The translations under genes were made by a program, and so were the position numbers. From the NCBI RefSeq assembly GCF_020360975.1, contig NW_025408673.1, forward strand, positions 2,046,001-2,110,000: DNA of 64,000 nucleotides, in the 5' to 3' direction. The notes beneath the pieces were generated by a model. That model ran no database searches and was not told the origin of the DNA. It saw nothing but the letters and a program-made list of their open reading frames with translations. This DNA comes from Hirsutella rhossiliensis. Its lineage: Eukaryota; Ascomycota; Sordariomycetes; Hypocreales; Ophiocordycipitaceae. Of the stretch, positions 44,333-55,811 are shown piece after piece. Each line of letters begins with the position of its first letter. Within the stretch, counting starts at the first letter, position 1.

Positions 44333-45388
44333 TTAGGCAGAGACAATGACCAGCAGAAGAAGCTCAAAAGAACTTGTTACGCGTCGAGAAACGCGTCTTG
44401 CGGAGACCATCTCGGACTCGGAGAATAAATTAACCGAGGAGCTATGGAGTTCCAATAAAGTGGGGTGTGGCACGGGTAGGCATTTCAGACCGCCACGGTC
44501 CCGCGCGGCCTGCTTCAGCGCCGCGAAAATCTCGTCGATTTCGGCGGCGCCTTCCTCGTCCATGGCCCGATCCAACGGCGGCATGACCTGCGCCGTCCGC
44601 GTCCTCTCCAGCGCCGACGGCTCGATTCGCTCCAACCGCTCGCACACCACCGCCGGCACCCCGTACGGCGGCGCCCCCCAGCTGTCCATCTCCGCCGTGT
44701 CGATCTCGACCTCGCCGTAGAGCGGGTTGTTCTCCTTAAGCCAGGCCAGCGCCCTCTCGACCACTGACCGTCTCACCGATAGGAGACCCGACAGGCCGCG
44801 CGACCCTGGCCTCTCGGCGCCCAGCCATGAGACGTGGATCTCGTCTATGACCCGGAGCAGCGGGTGGGGCAGCACCTTGGCTACCAGGCCCTGCACGTCG
44901 TTCGGGAACACCGTGATGTGACCCTTGACGTGCTTGGGATATCTTAACGTCTGCTTCTGGCCGCCTGAGGCGCTGTATCTTGTGACGAACCTATAACATG
45001 AGTTCAGCGCGATCAGCTTCTCCACCGACGTTAGGCCCTTGAGCTCATCGGGGAACACGTGCTCACAACCGAGACGGCTATGGAGTTGAGCCGCCGGCGA
45101 CAACACCCCGCGCGCCAAGGGTCGAGAACACTCCTCGCAGACCGGGACGGGCTCGCCCTCGGGGAAGCAACTCCGGCACGCAAACGGCGATCCGCGACCG
45201 CCCCTAATGGTGGGACTCGACATCCACTGGTCCCATGCCATCTCCCTCGGCTCTCTTGCCGTGCGCTTCCGGTGGCATAGCATGCACATCCGTATCGGCA
45301 GCTTGTCTACGTCGTGGAAGGCCCGATAGAAACCTCGCACCGTCGACACCTTCCTCTCGTGCGGTACGGGCGTGCATCGGTTTTGCAT
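44333..45388 (-). pseudogene. Helitron N-terminal module (DUF6570-like) 1
   Basis: A 351-codon frame from ATG 45388. It shows a cysteine cluster (RMCMLCHRKR, ACRSCFPEG, VCEECSRPL) and then a region with KHVKGHITVFPNDVQGLVAKVLPHPL and IHVSWLGAERPG, typical of the DUF6570 part that precedes the Rep/helicase in fungal Helitron proteins. The frame ends at 44333 without Rep or helicase motifs. A TAA directly precedes the ATG, while the expected N-terminal extension is seen in other frames upstream (about 45390-45750), so the module is both 5'-broken and 3'-truncated. Confidence 0.65.
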
Positions 45389-47326
45389 TGGACAGCCTTT
45401 CCTTTACGGCGAATTCCTCTTCAAGGTAACGTAGGACGCTGGCCAAATCCTCCTCCTGCAACTCCCTTCTCCTCTGCCTCCAAAGGCCTCCTCGAGTACG
45501 TTTCGCCGGGGCCGGTCTCGGTCGGCTGGCCCATTCTCTTTCTCTGTTCTACGGGCTGCGACGGTCTCGCTGCCGCCTTGTCTCGTCTCGGCCGATCTTG
45601 TTCCTCCGCTGCGACCTCGCATAATGGTCGCGGTGGCGAACGTCCGGAAGACTGCAGATTCGCTGTTCTGTTTTCCGTCTCTCTAGGTCGGACTGGCCGA
45701 ACGAAGGGCTCCTTACCGACGTGCAACCCGCCTTCACCCGAGCGAGGCACTTGTCCGGCCGGGTTCGTAGCCTCTCTGGGCTGAACGGGTTGGGGTTTTC
45801 TCTCCCTCGCGCGTTTCCCCAGCGCCGGTTGTACGCTCGATGAGACCCTTCAGAGTTACCCGGGCGCCATCGCCGGACTGCCTAGGCCTAGCCGTCTCAA
45901 GACCACCTCTGGCCGCGGCAGACGATTCCCCTATGCCTGCGCCTTCGTTTCGCCCAACTAACACGGCCTCTGGCCCATCACGAGCGTTTATCGATGCTGA
46001 CCGTGGCGCTTGCCCTCCCTCTAAAGTAGCGCCATCGATGTACCTCGTCCGTTTTCGCTGCTAAGTACCTCGCCGTATTCCTACAGGCAACGCTCTTTTG
46101 AGTGTTTTCGCTCGTTCCCTTCGCAAGGCCTCCTCGAACGCCGGCGCCTGCTTGGCCTCGATAGGCCGGACTTGGATGCCGCGTCCACTTGACTTTCGTG
46201 GTGTGACACCTGCTTCGGCCCTTGTCCGCCGCGCTAACTGTCCCCTCCGCGATACTCCTTGTCGCAGCGGCCACCGCAGCCACCGTCCCCATTTGACCTT
46301 CTCCGGCCACTAACCTAACCTCGCGGCTATCCAGTCAGAACTCCTGATGAGTCCTTCGTCAAGGGTTGGCCACTTCTCTTCCTATATGTATGACGTCAGC
46401 ATTGAGGAGACGGTAATAGCAATGATGCGAGGCACATGCGTTTGCGTCTTATCCGAAGAAGACCGCTTCAGTAGACTGACCCGAGCGTTCAAGTACAACG
46501 AAACTGGCGCGAATCAAGGCAGCCCTAAAGTCAAGAGCAGCGCAAAATAGCAACAGTCGGGGGAGCCAGGAGCCGCCGGGTCACGTTAAAGCTGCGGCGT
46601 CTCCGGCACAGTTATATCATCAAAGAGCAGCAGTTTGTCCCTGATGGAGCAATCCTGCATCGCAAATTAGTGCCAAACACGGTGACTACAGTACGTTTCA
46701 GCGCGCTTATCCATGGCAACTACTCGTATCCCTCTAGCTTATACGTCATGACCACATAACGCACGTAGGACAAACGTTTCGTGGCACTATGCCACGTTGT
46801 TGCCCACCGGCGAGGCTGCATTACATGATGGCCTTCAATCTCCTTCCATTGTGGCCGCACTGATTCAGTCCTCGTATTTCTGCTGTGAATGGTCCCGATG
46901 AGTACGTGCCTATTCCATCCTCGGTTGCACCTTTGCTTTATGGCAAAGAGGCCCGGCGAGTGGAAGTGGACGACCCGCACGGTGATCGACATGGCATGGT
47001 TCGTCAGGGTCTGATGGTACTTATTTCAACTGACGGAATATCTTCTATGAGCTTGGCAATGAGTCGTTGCAGTGAAGGGTCCTTGCTGCAGAGGCAGCCT
47101 TCTTAGCTGCCCGCCCACTCCACAGCGGAGGCTGCCAAGCCAACGTACTGCAGCCCCTCAATTAGGTACCCGTGCCACGCCCCACTTATTTCGCGTTCGT
47201 TCCTCACCAGCTCCATGGCTCAAGCTGGTGCTGGAGATCTTTAGAGAGTTGGTGCTCGATCGATTCGATTCCCGTTCTTCTTCATATTTCTTTACTCTGG
47301 GGTAGGTGTGGCTCTTGATTGCCATC
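45389..47326. other. Degenerate region between Helitron module and LINE
   Basis: 45389-46300 is GC-rich with broken minus-strand frames (Arg/Pro/Glu-rich), probably the decayed N-terminal extension of the Helitron protein. 46300-47326 has no recognised feature; its last part may be the 5' untranslated region of the LINE. Confidence 0.45.
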
Positions 47327-48757
47327 ATGGCAGAGCCTGAAATGGCGCCTCCGGCCGACGTGGGGGCGGGGCTGGATCCAACTAGCCCGTCGCCATTGAC
47401 GCGTCCGACGCGAGGGATGACGCCCAGCGCACGAGTGCAGGATACGTTACGAACGCTGGAAAATGCGACCGCGAGAGCTCCCAAGCGTGTCTCGACCCGA
47501 ACGACGCGAGTCATATCGGTGGGCAACGAAAGCGAAAGAGGCGACGAGGTGAAGTCACGCAGCAATGCGGAGACCGCCAAATCGATGATGCAGAGGGTTC
47601 TAGAGATGCTGGCGAAGATGGGAAGTGAGATGGTGGAGCTGAAACATCGAGTATCCGAGCAAAGCGACACGATCAGGAAGCTGAGCGCCACGGTTTACAA
47701 GCAAAGCACCATCATTCAGGGACAGGAAGATCTGATCCGAGGCTTGGAAGCCCAGGTCCAGGAATCCAAGGAAGAGTTTTGACATAAGAGCGAAGAGCAC
47801 GACAAGGAAATGAAACAGGAGCACCGGGATGTTAAGAGAGAATTGGTTGGAGTGAAAGAGCAGCTACATCAGCTGATGCAAAAGCTGGATGTATCGGGCG
47901 AGGTGGCTTTGCCAAGCGGCCCTCGAGCAACGTTTGCGGACGTCGCGCGCGCCCTGCCAAACAACCCGCCATCCAGTACACGCAGCATACCTGGTCCAAC
48001 CAAACAGCAGACAACCAACGAGTCTGTCCATTGTACCATTGACACGTCTCGTGTAAGTGAGTCGAACAGGAACAAAGCGCAAATCGGGCAGATACGACAG
48101 GCCATCGAGGTTGAGATGAGAGCGAAGAACGGACATGAGACCTGGAGGTGTGCAGCAGTTGTGAGAGAATCCCGGAACGCCGACCGAGTCAAGATCGTCT
48201 GCAGAGACGAAGCCGAGCTTCAGCTGGTCAAAGAGGCGGCGCAGAAGACAGCCGTGGAGGGAGCGCGAGTCATGAGAGACCAGCTGTATCCGGTCCGGGT
48301 CGACAACGCCAACCGGACAGCAATCCTCGACACGGAGGGCAATATCCTGCCCGGAGCGATCGACGCCTTGAGTGCCGAAAACAGAGTGACCATTGGCAAG
48401 ATTTCCTGGCTGAGCAAACGAGAGTCTGGTAAAGCCTACGGATCCATGGTAGTATACGTCACCAAGAAAAGCGATGCAGAAAGGCTTCTGGACGGTTACT
48501 ACTTTGACCTAGCGGGAGAGTCGGCCACCACTTATACGTTCGAGCCAAGAACGGGACCGAGCCAATGCTTCAATTGCCAGGAGATCGGCCACAAAGCATA
48601 TATATGCAAGAAGCAGCGGACATGCGGCAAGTGCGCAAACGCTGGGCATCACCACCGAGAGTGCACAGCGATTGAGCCAAAATGCGTCCCGTGCGGCGGA
48701 CCGCATGAGTCGTTTAGCTGGAAGTGCAGGATGAGGAACCCGAGCAGCGATGCTTGA
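47327..48757 (+). pseudogene. LINE ORF1 (gag-like) with one internal stop
   Basis: ATG 47327 follows a few open codons. The frame runs to TGA 48755 and is interrupted only by a TGA at 47780-47782 (codon about 152). Without it the product would be about 476 aa. Residues about 85-190 form a coiled coil (repeated leucine/valine heptads, for example MAKMGSEMVELKHRVSEQSD). The C-terminus carries three knuckles: CFNCQEIGHKAYIC and CGKCANAGHHHREC, both C-x2-C-x4-H-x4-C, then CVPCGGPHESFSWKC. ORF1 proteins bind the element's RNA. Unlike the indels elsewhere, this defect is a substitution-type stop. Confidence 0.8.
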
Positions 48758-50505
48758 GTCCCTCCGCATCCTGCAGCTGAATGCACACAAGAGTGATGTG
48801 GTGCAGCAGAGTCTGATGAACGACGAAGACTTGAAGGATTTTGCCGCACTGGCTATATCTGAGCCACATGCGCGCAATATCGACGGAAAGGTGGTGACGA
48901 GTCCTATGGGACATCGTAACTGGACAAAGATGATTCCGACGTGTGTTCGTGACGCGTCATGGCCGATCCGCAGCATGCTCTGGATCCGAAGTGACCTTGA
49001 GGCAGAGCAAGTATCCGTGCCGTCGGCTGACCTTACAGTAGCGATAGTTCGACTCGAGGGGAGGGAGGTGATGGTGGTGTCAGTGTATGTGGAAGGGAAG
49101 AACGACGAGGCGCTGGCGAGCGCGATGGAGGTGTTGCGCGACGTGATCGATCGCTTCCGCAATGGAACAGGAAACCGCACAGATGTGGTTCTGGCGGGGG
49201 ACTTCAATCGCCACGATCTCCTCTGGGGCGGAGATGAGGTGTCAGCGAGAAGACAAGGGAAGGTCAGCCCATCGTTGACCTGATGGACGACGTTGGTCTC
49301 TGCAGCCTTCTCCCGAGAGGGACGAAAACGTGGCAGGGGCCGGACAAGGAGAGCACCATCGACCTGGTGCTGGCATCGGCAGAACTGGCAGACGAGGTGA
49401 TATCCTGCGTGATTCACCCGACAGAGCACGGATCAGACCACAGAGCGATCCAGACGACCTTTGACATTCAAGTACCGGAGCGAATGTTTCCGCAGCGCCT
49501 GCTGCTCAGGAACGCGCCGTGGGTCGCCATCGCAGCCAGGGTCGAGGACGAGCTTCGACCTCTTCCGTGGAACGTGGGGGTGCAGACGCAGGCGGATCAG
49601 CTCATGCGGGTGGTCACCAAGGTGCTGCACGATCTGACACCCCGGGCACAGCCGCCGCCTTACGCGAAACGATGGTGGACGAAGGACCTTACACGACTGC
49701 GGCGGACATACACGTACTGGCGCAATCAAGCGAGGGCACAGCGACGAGCCGGCCAGTCACGGCCGGATCTGGAGCAACGCGCCAAGGAGGCTGCCAAGGA
49801 ATACCACGACAACTTGCGGAGACAGAAAAAGGCCCATTGGGATGACTTCGTCACGGACGAGAGCAACATCTGGAAGGCAGTCAAGTATGTGAAGTCTGGT
49901 ACGGAGATGACAGATGACAAGGTGCCGCCGTTGAAGAGAGCCGACGGCTCGATCACCGAAGGCAAGGGCGAGCAAGCAGAGGAGCTCCTAAGCACCTTCT
50001 TCCCGCCTCTGCCAACGAGGATCGAGCCGGAGGGTGAACGTCCGCAAAGAAAAGAGATAGCCATGCCAGACCTCACGTTGCAAGAGATTGAGGAGAAGGT
50101 GATGGCCGCGAAGCCCTGGAAAGCGCCTGGGGAGGACGGCCTCCCTGCGATCGTATGGAAGAAGCTCTGGCACGCGGTGAAGCACCGTGTGTGGACGCTC
50201 TTCAGCTCATCGCTCCGAGAGGGCGTGGTGCCTTATCAATGGCGAACGGCCAAGATCATTCCCCTGAAGAAACCAGGTAAAGGGGATTACACCTTGGCCA
50301 AGGCGTGGCGACCGATTTCTCTCTTGTCAACGCTTGGCAAAACCCTGGAAGCAGTCGTTGCGGAACGTATCAGCTATGCAGTAGAGGCTCAAGGGCTTTT
50401 GCCCGCGAACCACTTTGGTGCACGGAAGCGCAGGTCCGCAGATCAAGCACTTGTGCTTCTGCAGGAGCGGATCTACAAGGCCTGGAGAACGGGCAGAGTG
50501 ATCGC
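48750..50505 (+). pseudogene. LINE ORF2: endonuclease and partial RT
   Basis: ATG 48750 overlaps the ORF1 stop by 8 bp, a setting that suggests translation re-initiation. The endonuclease domain begins LRILQLNAHKSDVVQQSL and has FAALAISEPHA, GDFNRHDLLWGG and, after a one-base frame change near 49262, TIDLVLASAELA and EHGSDHRAIQ. The RT part follows with AAKPWKAPGEDGLPAIVW, WRTAKIIPLKKPGKGDY and AWRPISLLSTLGKTLEAVVAE (in shorter conserved blocks). It breaks off after YKAWRTGRVI at about 50505. The catalytic YxDD box is not present. Confidence 0.82.
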
Positions 50506-50827
50506 TTGGTCCATGATTATGGACATGTTGACTTGCCTTTTCCTTGTGTCTTATTTCCCATCTGTTGGTGCCCATCTGAATCTCCACGGCATTGAACGAA
50601 AAAGGACAACCCGTCTTTCTTTCCTCCCCTGTCCTCCCTGCGCGGTTACATTCCCAAACAAGCCTCTTCTTCGCAACTGGGCCTCCTATGACTTTCGAGC
50701 ATTTTTGGAAAGATCGACAAATACGAATACCGTAGCCTTGCGACTTGGCAAATTCGAAGAGCTCTCGTCTCATTTCTTTAAAAGAAGGGTAAGTGGTGCC
50801 TTCTGGAGGGAGCTTCAATAGTTGCAC
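50505..50827 (-). pseudogene. MULE transposase N-terminal fragment (FAR1-like finger)
   Basis: Minus-strand frame with TYPSFKEMRRELFEFAKSQG, a LVWECNRAG segment, then GCPFSFNAVE and HVHNHGPS. These are the Cys/His residues of the FAR1/WRKY-type DNA-binding domain that opens fungal Mutator-like (Hop type) transposases. The downstream MULE catalytic domain is absent; the piece ends at the junction with the LINE RT. The MULE C-terminal piece at 54620-55665 has the same orientation, but the two are in the wrong order to be one copy. Confidence 0.7.
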
Positions 50828-50954
50828 TTCACATCCGGCTGACAGAACAGATGCACCTCGTTTCTCTAACTGGGACTCTGTTAAATCTCCATTTCTGCAT
50901 CAGTCTTTTGCTCAGTTCTGCTCTGTAAAGCCTTTCCCGGTGTTGCATCGAATG

Positions 50955-52161
50955 CTAACCTGCTAGAAATATTGCTCCCGTCTCGTGATCTGCGGATTCC
51001 TGCGCAAGGCACGGGTCGATAGGGATGTATTGGCCGTCCACGGCCTCTAACATGCCATCATTCGCCCGACTACTTGACGAAGAATCCTTGGTGCGTTTAG
51101 ATGGCGAAGCAACCGGGCTGCTGCTGAAAGGGTTTCGTCGTTTCCCCGGTTCGGCCTTTGCGTTCTGTGGAGAAGACTGTTTCCTCATCGTTACAGCACT
51201 GTCGAACGTAGCGTTCGATATGAAGCCGAATTCATCCGCGAGCACTACTAGGATATCTTGACCAGGCTGGAGCTCCTCCTCTAGCAGCGCAGGGTTCAGC
51301 ACACCGACGATGCTGCCTCTCCCATACATCCATTTTCTGGCTGCGAAGCCGCCTTCGGGTGCGCTCTTCATCCAATCAATACGGCTTTTCCAAGGCTGCT
51401 GATCGTGTGGCAAGTACACTAGGATGTGGAACATCTGGCCGCCTTTAAATGTCGGGTCTCTGCCAAGGGGCGGTACGAGATATGTGCTACACCGGACGAA
51501 GCCACAGCACTTTAGCTGGTTAATGCTCAGCGATCCGGCCTTGAAACGGAATGTTGTCGTGTCGATGGGTCCGTGGAGGCTAGCACGCGGTGCCATGGTT
51601 GGGAAACTGCCATTCGCAAGCCTCAGAGGCCTCATCGCGATCCTAGAGGCAGGGCTGGTCAGTTCTCCCAGGCTTGTGGGGTTGGGGTTCTGTCGGAGTG
51701 ATGCTTGCACGCAGGGCTTCAACATACGGTTGAACACACATATGTCCACGGACCTGGGCTAACTTTGCGTACGAGTCTTCCCACATCCCGACAGCTGACT
51801 CGTCTCCATCTTCGACTCTGCGGCGGAAATGCAGCTGATACGGATGGAGCTGGGCGTCGAAGAAGAACCACTGGCTCTCCCACTCATCCATTTGGGGGAA
51901 GGGATACACGTGCATGGATAGCGGCACATCGACTCCATCAATCTCATCGAGGAGTTCTCCATGCTCCCCAGCCCCGTCGTCGAAGAAACTCGGCCTGACG
52001 AACTGTAGTCGGACCGCACCGACCAAGTTGTGCCCTCGGATGAGCTGCCGGTCGGTAGATGAGGCTATCTCCAGCCCCTCGAGGCTCGAGAAGAATTGTA
52101 CTCCTAGGGGGTTCAGAGCTGGCTGCCCTAGCCCTGGTCCCGATGCCGACGAACGAGCCAT
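50955..52161 (-). CDS. Two-exon protein of unknown function
   Basis: Exons 52161-51728 and 51642-50955 joined over an 85-bp intron with a textbook GTATGT donor, a CTGAC branch-like site and CTAG acceptor. The reading frame crosses exactly (HMCVQP then IAMRPL), giving 373 aa. No signal peptide or membrane segment. Residues 50-240 look globular (strand-rich, for example VPLSMHVYPFPQMDEW and GGQMFHILVYLPHDQQPW). The C-terminal 90 residues are low complexity with an NLS-like SPSKRTKDSSSSS, suggesting a nuclear protein. No family recognised. It lies inside transposon remains, so it could be a captured host gene, an element gene or a surviving lineage-specific gene. Confidence 0.6.
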
Positions 52162-52978
52162 TGATTGTCTGCTGCTGGATTCTAGCCCTTGAGGAATTCT
52201 GGGTAGAAGTTGACCTGGCGGGTACTTATGGCGATGAGAGGAAACGGGGGTATGTCAAAAACGTCTCTGGCCCTCTTGTAAGGAGGTCTCACCATATTCT
52301 TATACGCAAATGACCCTCATCAGGCCTGACAAGACAACATTTACAGAATGCATCCTGATGATGCGAGAAGATCCCTCGCCGCACAGCTCTTGGTCATGAG
52401 TACTAATTGGTACTCATGTGATGAGCTAGGACGGCAGCGGTAACTAGTGATGCTCTACTTGTTTGTCTCCTAGATCGTTCCCAGCCTCACTTAACAGCAC
52501 GTGAGAGAGGGCCAGACAGGGCCCCTGGCTCCAGGGTCCGACAACGACGGCATTGATCAGTTGCGTGACCCTGGAAACGGGCGTCACGATGTCATTGCCC
52601 GCATCGGTCCCTGTCTATATTGCTTTTTGATCCTATTCGGCTCAGCCCTACGAAAGTCAGCTGGACCTCTTACCTCACGAGACGTGATCCCAGACCAAAC
52701 GCCGCGGTTGGTATGCCATCTGTCAAGCCGGGTACCCCACGACCTTCCGATCTCGAAGCGTCTCCGGGCACGCTTTGCGAGGTTGCCAGCTCCGTAAAGC
52801 TCTTACTCCACCGACCAAGTTACAGCTGTGCATTGACCCCCCCGTGCCTCCGTTGCTCCTTCCTGGCCATTCGTTCGATGATAAAAACGGTGTATTTCTT
52901 CCGTTCAACCCCGATCGGTTAAGCATGGTATCCTTTTATTTGGTTATTCTTTTCTTCACTCCGTCCCTCTAGCGGGGG
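52162..52978. other. Intergenic region left of Helitron module 2
   Basis: No gene recognised. The last 60 bp are pyrimidine-rich and end in TCTAG, which could be a splice acceptor for the frame that follows. Confidence 0.4.
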
Positions 52979-54615
52979 GTGTCAAGATTTCGCTTGAAGA
53001 GGTTCGCTCGATGGAAGATCAGGAACGCCAACCCGCGCGATACCGTGCCAGAAGGGGGGCCTCGAGATGAGCCAGTTAGAGTGCTTTTCGACGAGGCGAC
53101 TCTACAGGCACTCCGCGAGCCCCAGCAGGAGCCCGCTCGAATTTCGCTCGACGAAATTCGCCGTACGTTGCATGGCCTGGATCGCCAGCGAGCCGAAGAA
53201 AGAGCCCGCCGGGGACAAGGAGTTCCCCAGCAGGAAGCCACGGCGCTGCAGCCCCGAAATGGGAAAGCCATAGTACCCCTTGAGGAAATCGTCGGTACAC
53301 TAGACGATCTGGAGCGACAGCGCGCCGAGGCCCGGGCCCGGCCGAGGGCGAGCGATACCGAGCCGGTACGAAGGCCAAATACCCCGGAAATGACCTTGCG
53401 TCCTCCCCAGACGCCGCCTTCCCGCAAGCGCCGTGGCGAACGACAAGAAGGACTTCTGACTCCAGTGACTCCACCACCCTCGGGTCAAGGCCGGCCCCGG
53501 AAAAGACCGAGGCTACCGCATGAGGCTGTCCAATTCCAGCAACGGTCTGTTGACGCGATTCTACAACACCGAGAGTCTTGCTTCGGTGCTCAGAAAGATG
53601 CATCGGTAGGAAGATCCTGGTGCAAAGAAGTACCCCTCGCTCTTCAGGTCGAGACCTCAAAGTCATTCTATGAGGCCTTCACAGACGAGAGAACGCTACC
53701 CATTTCCCACTGCATCTTTTGCTACAGAAAATTCCCGCCTGCGAGGCTCACCATCCTCCAATGGAGAGAGTGCTTAACCCCCTGGTTGGTGCAGGCCACG
53801 ACGGCTCTCCAGAAATGCGAGAAGTGCCTCCCATCGGATGCTGACCCTCAAGTCGATATTTGCCTGGAGTGCCGCGCTGGTTTCGAACGTGGGAAGCTGC
53901 CAAAGGCCTGCTCGGTCAACAATATGGATATCGGATGTGAGCATCGTTATCCTAAAGAACTCGACGGTCTCTCTCCTCTTGAGGAGAGACTGATTGCTCT
54001 CCAAGCCCCCTTCGGCTATATTACAAAGTTTACAGTTGATAACAAGACGCCGTCCGGTGTTGGTTACCGGAAACACGTGAAGGGACACATTGTCGTGTTT
54101 CTGAACAATACGAACGACCTGGTTGCCACGGTGCTCCCCCACCCGCTCCTTCAGACAGTCGAGAACATCCATGTATCTTGGAGCGGCGCCAACAGACCCA
54201 GCCCGGCGGACGTGGGAACTCTCCTTCGGGTGCGCAAGTCCCGCGTAATAGCCGCCCTTTTATGGCTTCAGAGGAACAATCCCCTGTATAAGGACGTCAA
54301 AATCAACCTCGATGAGATACGGGGCTGGAAGTACGCGGAGGGCTCAGTAGTTCCCGCCGTTCTCATGGAACGGATGCAGAGAGAGGATCTCTCGGCCGTG
54401 GAAAGGACGCATACAGATCCCGTCGTCCCGAATATTGATCGGGGTTTGGAAGAGAACGGCTTCACAAGCATTGAAGAGCTCCTCACCTCGCTACGGGCAG
54501 ACCCTAGCAACGATACCTGCCCGTCAGGTAGCAATACAGCGGCAGAACAGCCCTACGCATTGCCTCGGGATCTCCATATGTCTGCTCCTAATCCGGAGAG
54601 TGCCGACCAAGGCGG
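52979..54615 (+). pseudogene. Helitron N-terminal module (DUF6570-like) 2, 3'-truncated
   Basis: Open for some 545 codons but without an ATG near its beginning, so a first exon may be missing. The N-terminal 200 residues are charged and repeat-like (SLDEIRRTLHGLDRQRAEERAR, and again PLEEIVGTLDDLERQRAEAR). A Cys-rich part follows (HCIFCYRKFPP, CEKCLPSD, ICLECRAGFE), then KHVKGHIVVFLNNTNDLVAT and IHVSWSGANRP, as in module 1 but clearly diverged. From about 54615 the sequence is antisense MULE transposase, although the frame stays open by chance to 54748. No Rep or helicase part. Confidence 0.65.
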
Positions 54616-54619
54616 TGAT

Positions 54620-55665
54620 ATTCCCCATCGCCCTGCGATACTGCTGATTGGTCGTGATATTGCCAGTGGGCTGCGCTGCGTACCACGCGCTCCTTGCGGC
54701 AACGTATCTTCCATATATGGCTTGTGGCGAGTCGTACCTCGGCGGTAAATCGAGAGGGGCTCCGCAAACGGCATGGCTCTCCTTCAACAGAGCTTGGCAT
54801 AGTTCCAACCGGACCATCTGGGACGACAGGAGAGTGGAGAGTTATAAGGGACTCTTGCATAGTAGGTAAGACTAAGGGCGGCACAGATGGGGTTGGTTCA
54901 GCAGCGGGAGAGCGCCGAACAGCTTCCGCAGGAGGATCCAGTGTAGCCCCGAGCAATGATGCCCTCGGACCGCCGGAACACTTGGGGGAGGATCAGTAAA
55001 AGCTGGAACGGCAACTGATGCTGCGTCCGGCTGTGGGACTGGCTTTGCCGGTGCTGCCTTTGTAAGCAACTCCTGGAACCTCAGAGGGCATGCTCTTGAG
55101 GACCTTATGTGACCAACTTGGTCATTGGTGACATCTGCTGCACGTACGGGGAGCTTTCTTGCCAGACTGGACAATTTCAAATCCACAGGGTTCTCGTCTG
55201 GTGCTCGTTCTAGACTGGCTGGTTGTCTGAGAACCTTGCTTTGGGACTCGACGTGGTTCAAGTATAGGTTGTGGCCGATCCACACTCCGTCTTAGGTTCC
55301 AGTGGGGATGAAAATGCTCGAGCAGAAGGCACTGCTTTGCATCCTCGAGTTTCTTCAAGGTATGAGAGCATGGTAGTCCGTATGAAGAAGTGAAAGATTG
55401 ACTGCAAGGAGATTTCAGAGGCGCCGAAAGTAACTGCCGTTGCTCTTGCACTCTGCGCAGGGCCTGGTGTGACACCCAACCATGCACGGCCTCGAACATT
55501 CCTCCAGAGACATCTAGAGGCATCCGTATCTGCTGAGATGCTCGCATATGATTCAGCTCCTTTAGTTGGTTGGTGATCGCATGCCGCATGGCCTGCCAAG
55601 AGTCAAAGAGGTCGAATGTGGATGTCTTGATGTATGATTTGATCAATGAGTGAATTCCTTCGGCC
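54620..55665 (-). pseudogene. MULE transposase C-terminal part, split by Gypsy 2
   Basis: Read on the minus strand from 55665: AEGIHSLIKSYIKTSTFDLFDSW, VHGWVSHQALRRVQEQRQLL, and a SWIM-type site SYGLPCSHTLKKLEDA with LLEHFHPHWNLRR. Later, in other frames, comes RYDSPQAIYGRYVAARSAWY with NQQYRRAMG near 54650. This is the end of a Hop/MULE DDE transposase. The reading continues on the far side of Gypsy 2 at 62517-62559 (the codons before the RAEG motif), which shows that Gypsy 2 inserted into it. Several frameshifts show that it was already decaying or has decayed since. Confidence 0.75.
55661..55665. repeat. Target-site duplication, left (Gypsy 2)
   Basis: cggcc next to the LTR; same bases at 62517-62521. 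Confidence 0.9.
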
Positions 55666-55797
55666 TATCACGGGGCAGACCTAGGATGCCAGGGAAGATC
55701 TATGTTGTGCTGTGAGGAGGGCAAACCACGGAGGTGGAACAGAGTCTAGACTAAGTACAGGGAGGCACGTGACGGAACCCAGGTTGGTGCCGTGACA
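55666..55797 (-). repeat. Gypsy 2 LTR (3' end of element)
   Basis: 132 bp; in element orientation TGTCACGG...CCGTGATA, with inverted end bases. No difference seen to 62385-62516. Confidence 0.95.
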
Positions 55798-55811
55798 GTA
55801 CCCCCTTCCCA

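Larger units (their letters stand above)
47327..50505 (+). mobile_element. Tad1-like LINE, 3'-truncated
   Basis: Two overlapping genes in LINE order: ORF1 with coiled coil and zinc knuckles, and ORF2 with an apurinic-type endonuclease and the beginning of reverse transcriptase. The RT stops at about 50505, where sequence of a MULE transposase in opposite orientation starts. The missing part includes the catalytic RT motif, RNase H if present, the 3' end and any poly-A tail. Confidence 0.85.

Noticed and set aside
50506..50821. Continuation of the LINE RT frame
   Set aside because: It is antisense of the MULE N-terminal finger domain; the LINE protein ends at the junction.
54616..54748. The last 44 codons of the Helitron module frame
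   Set aside because: They are the antisense of the MULE transposase end and are not part of the Helitron protein.
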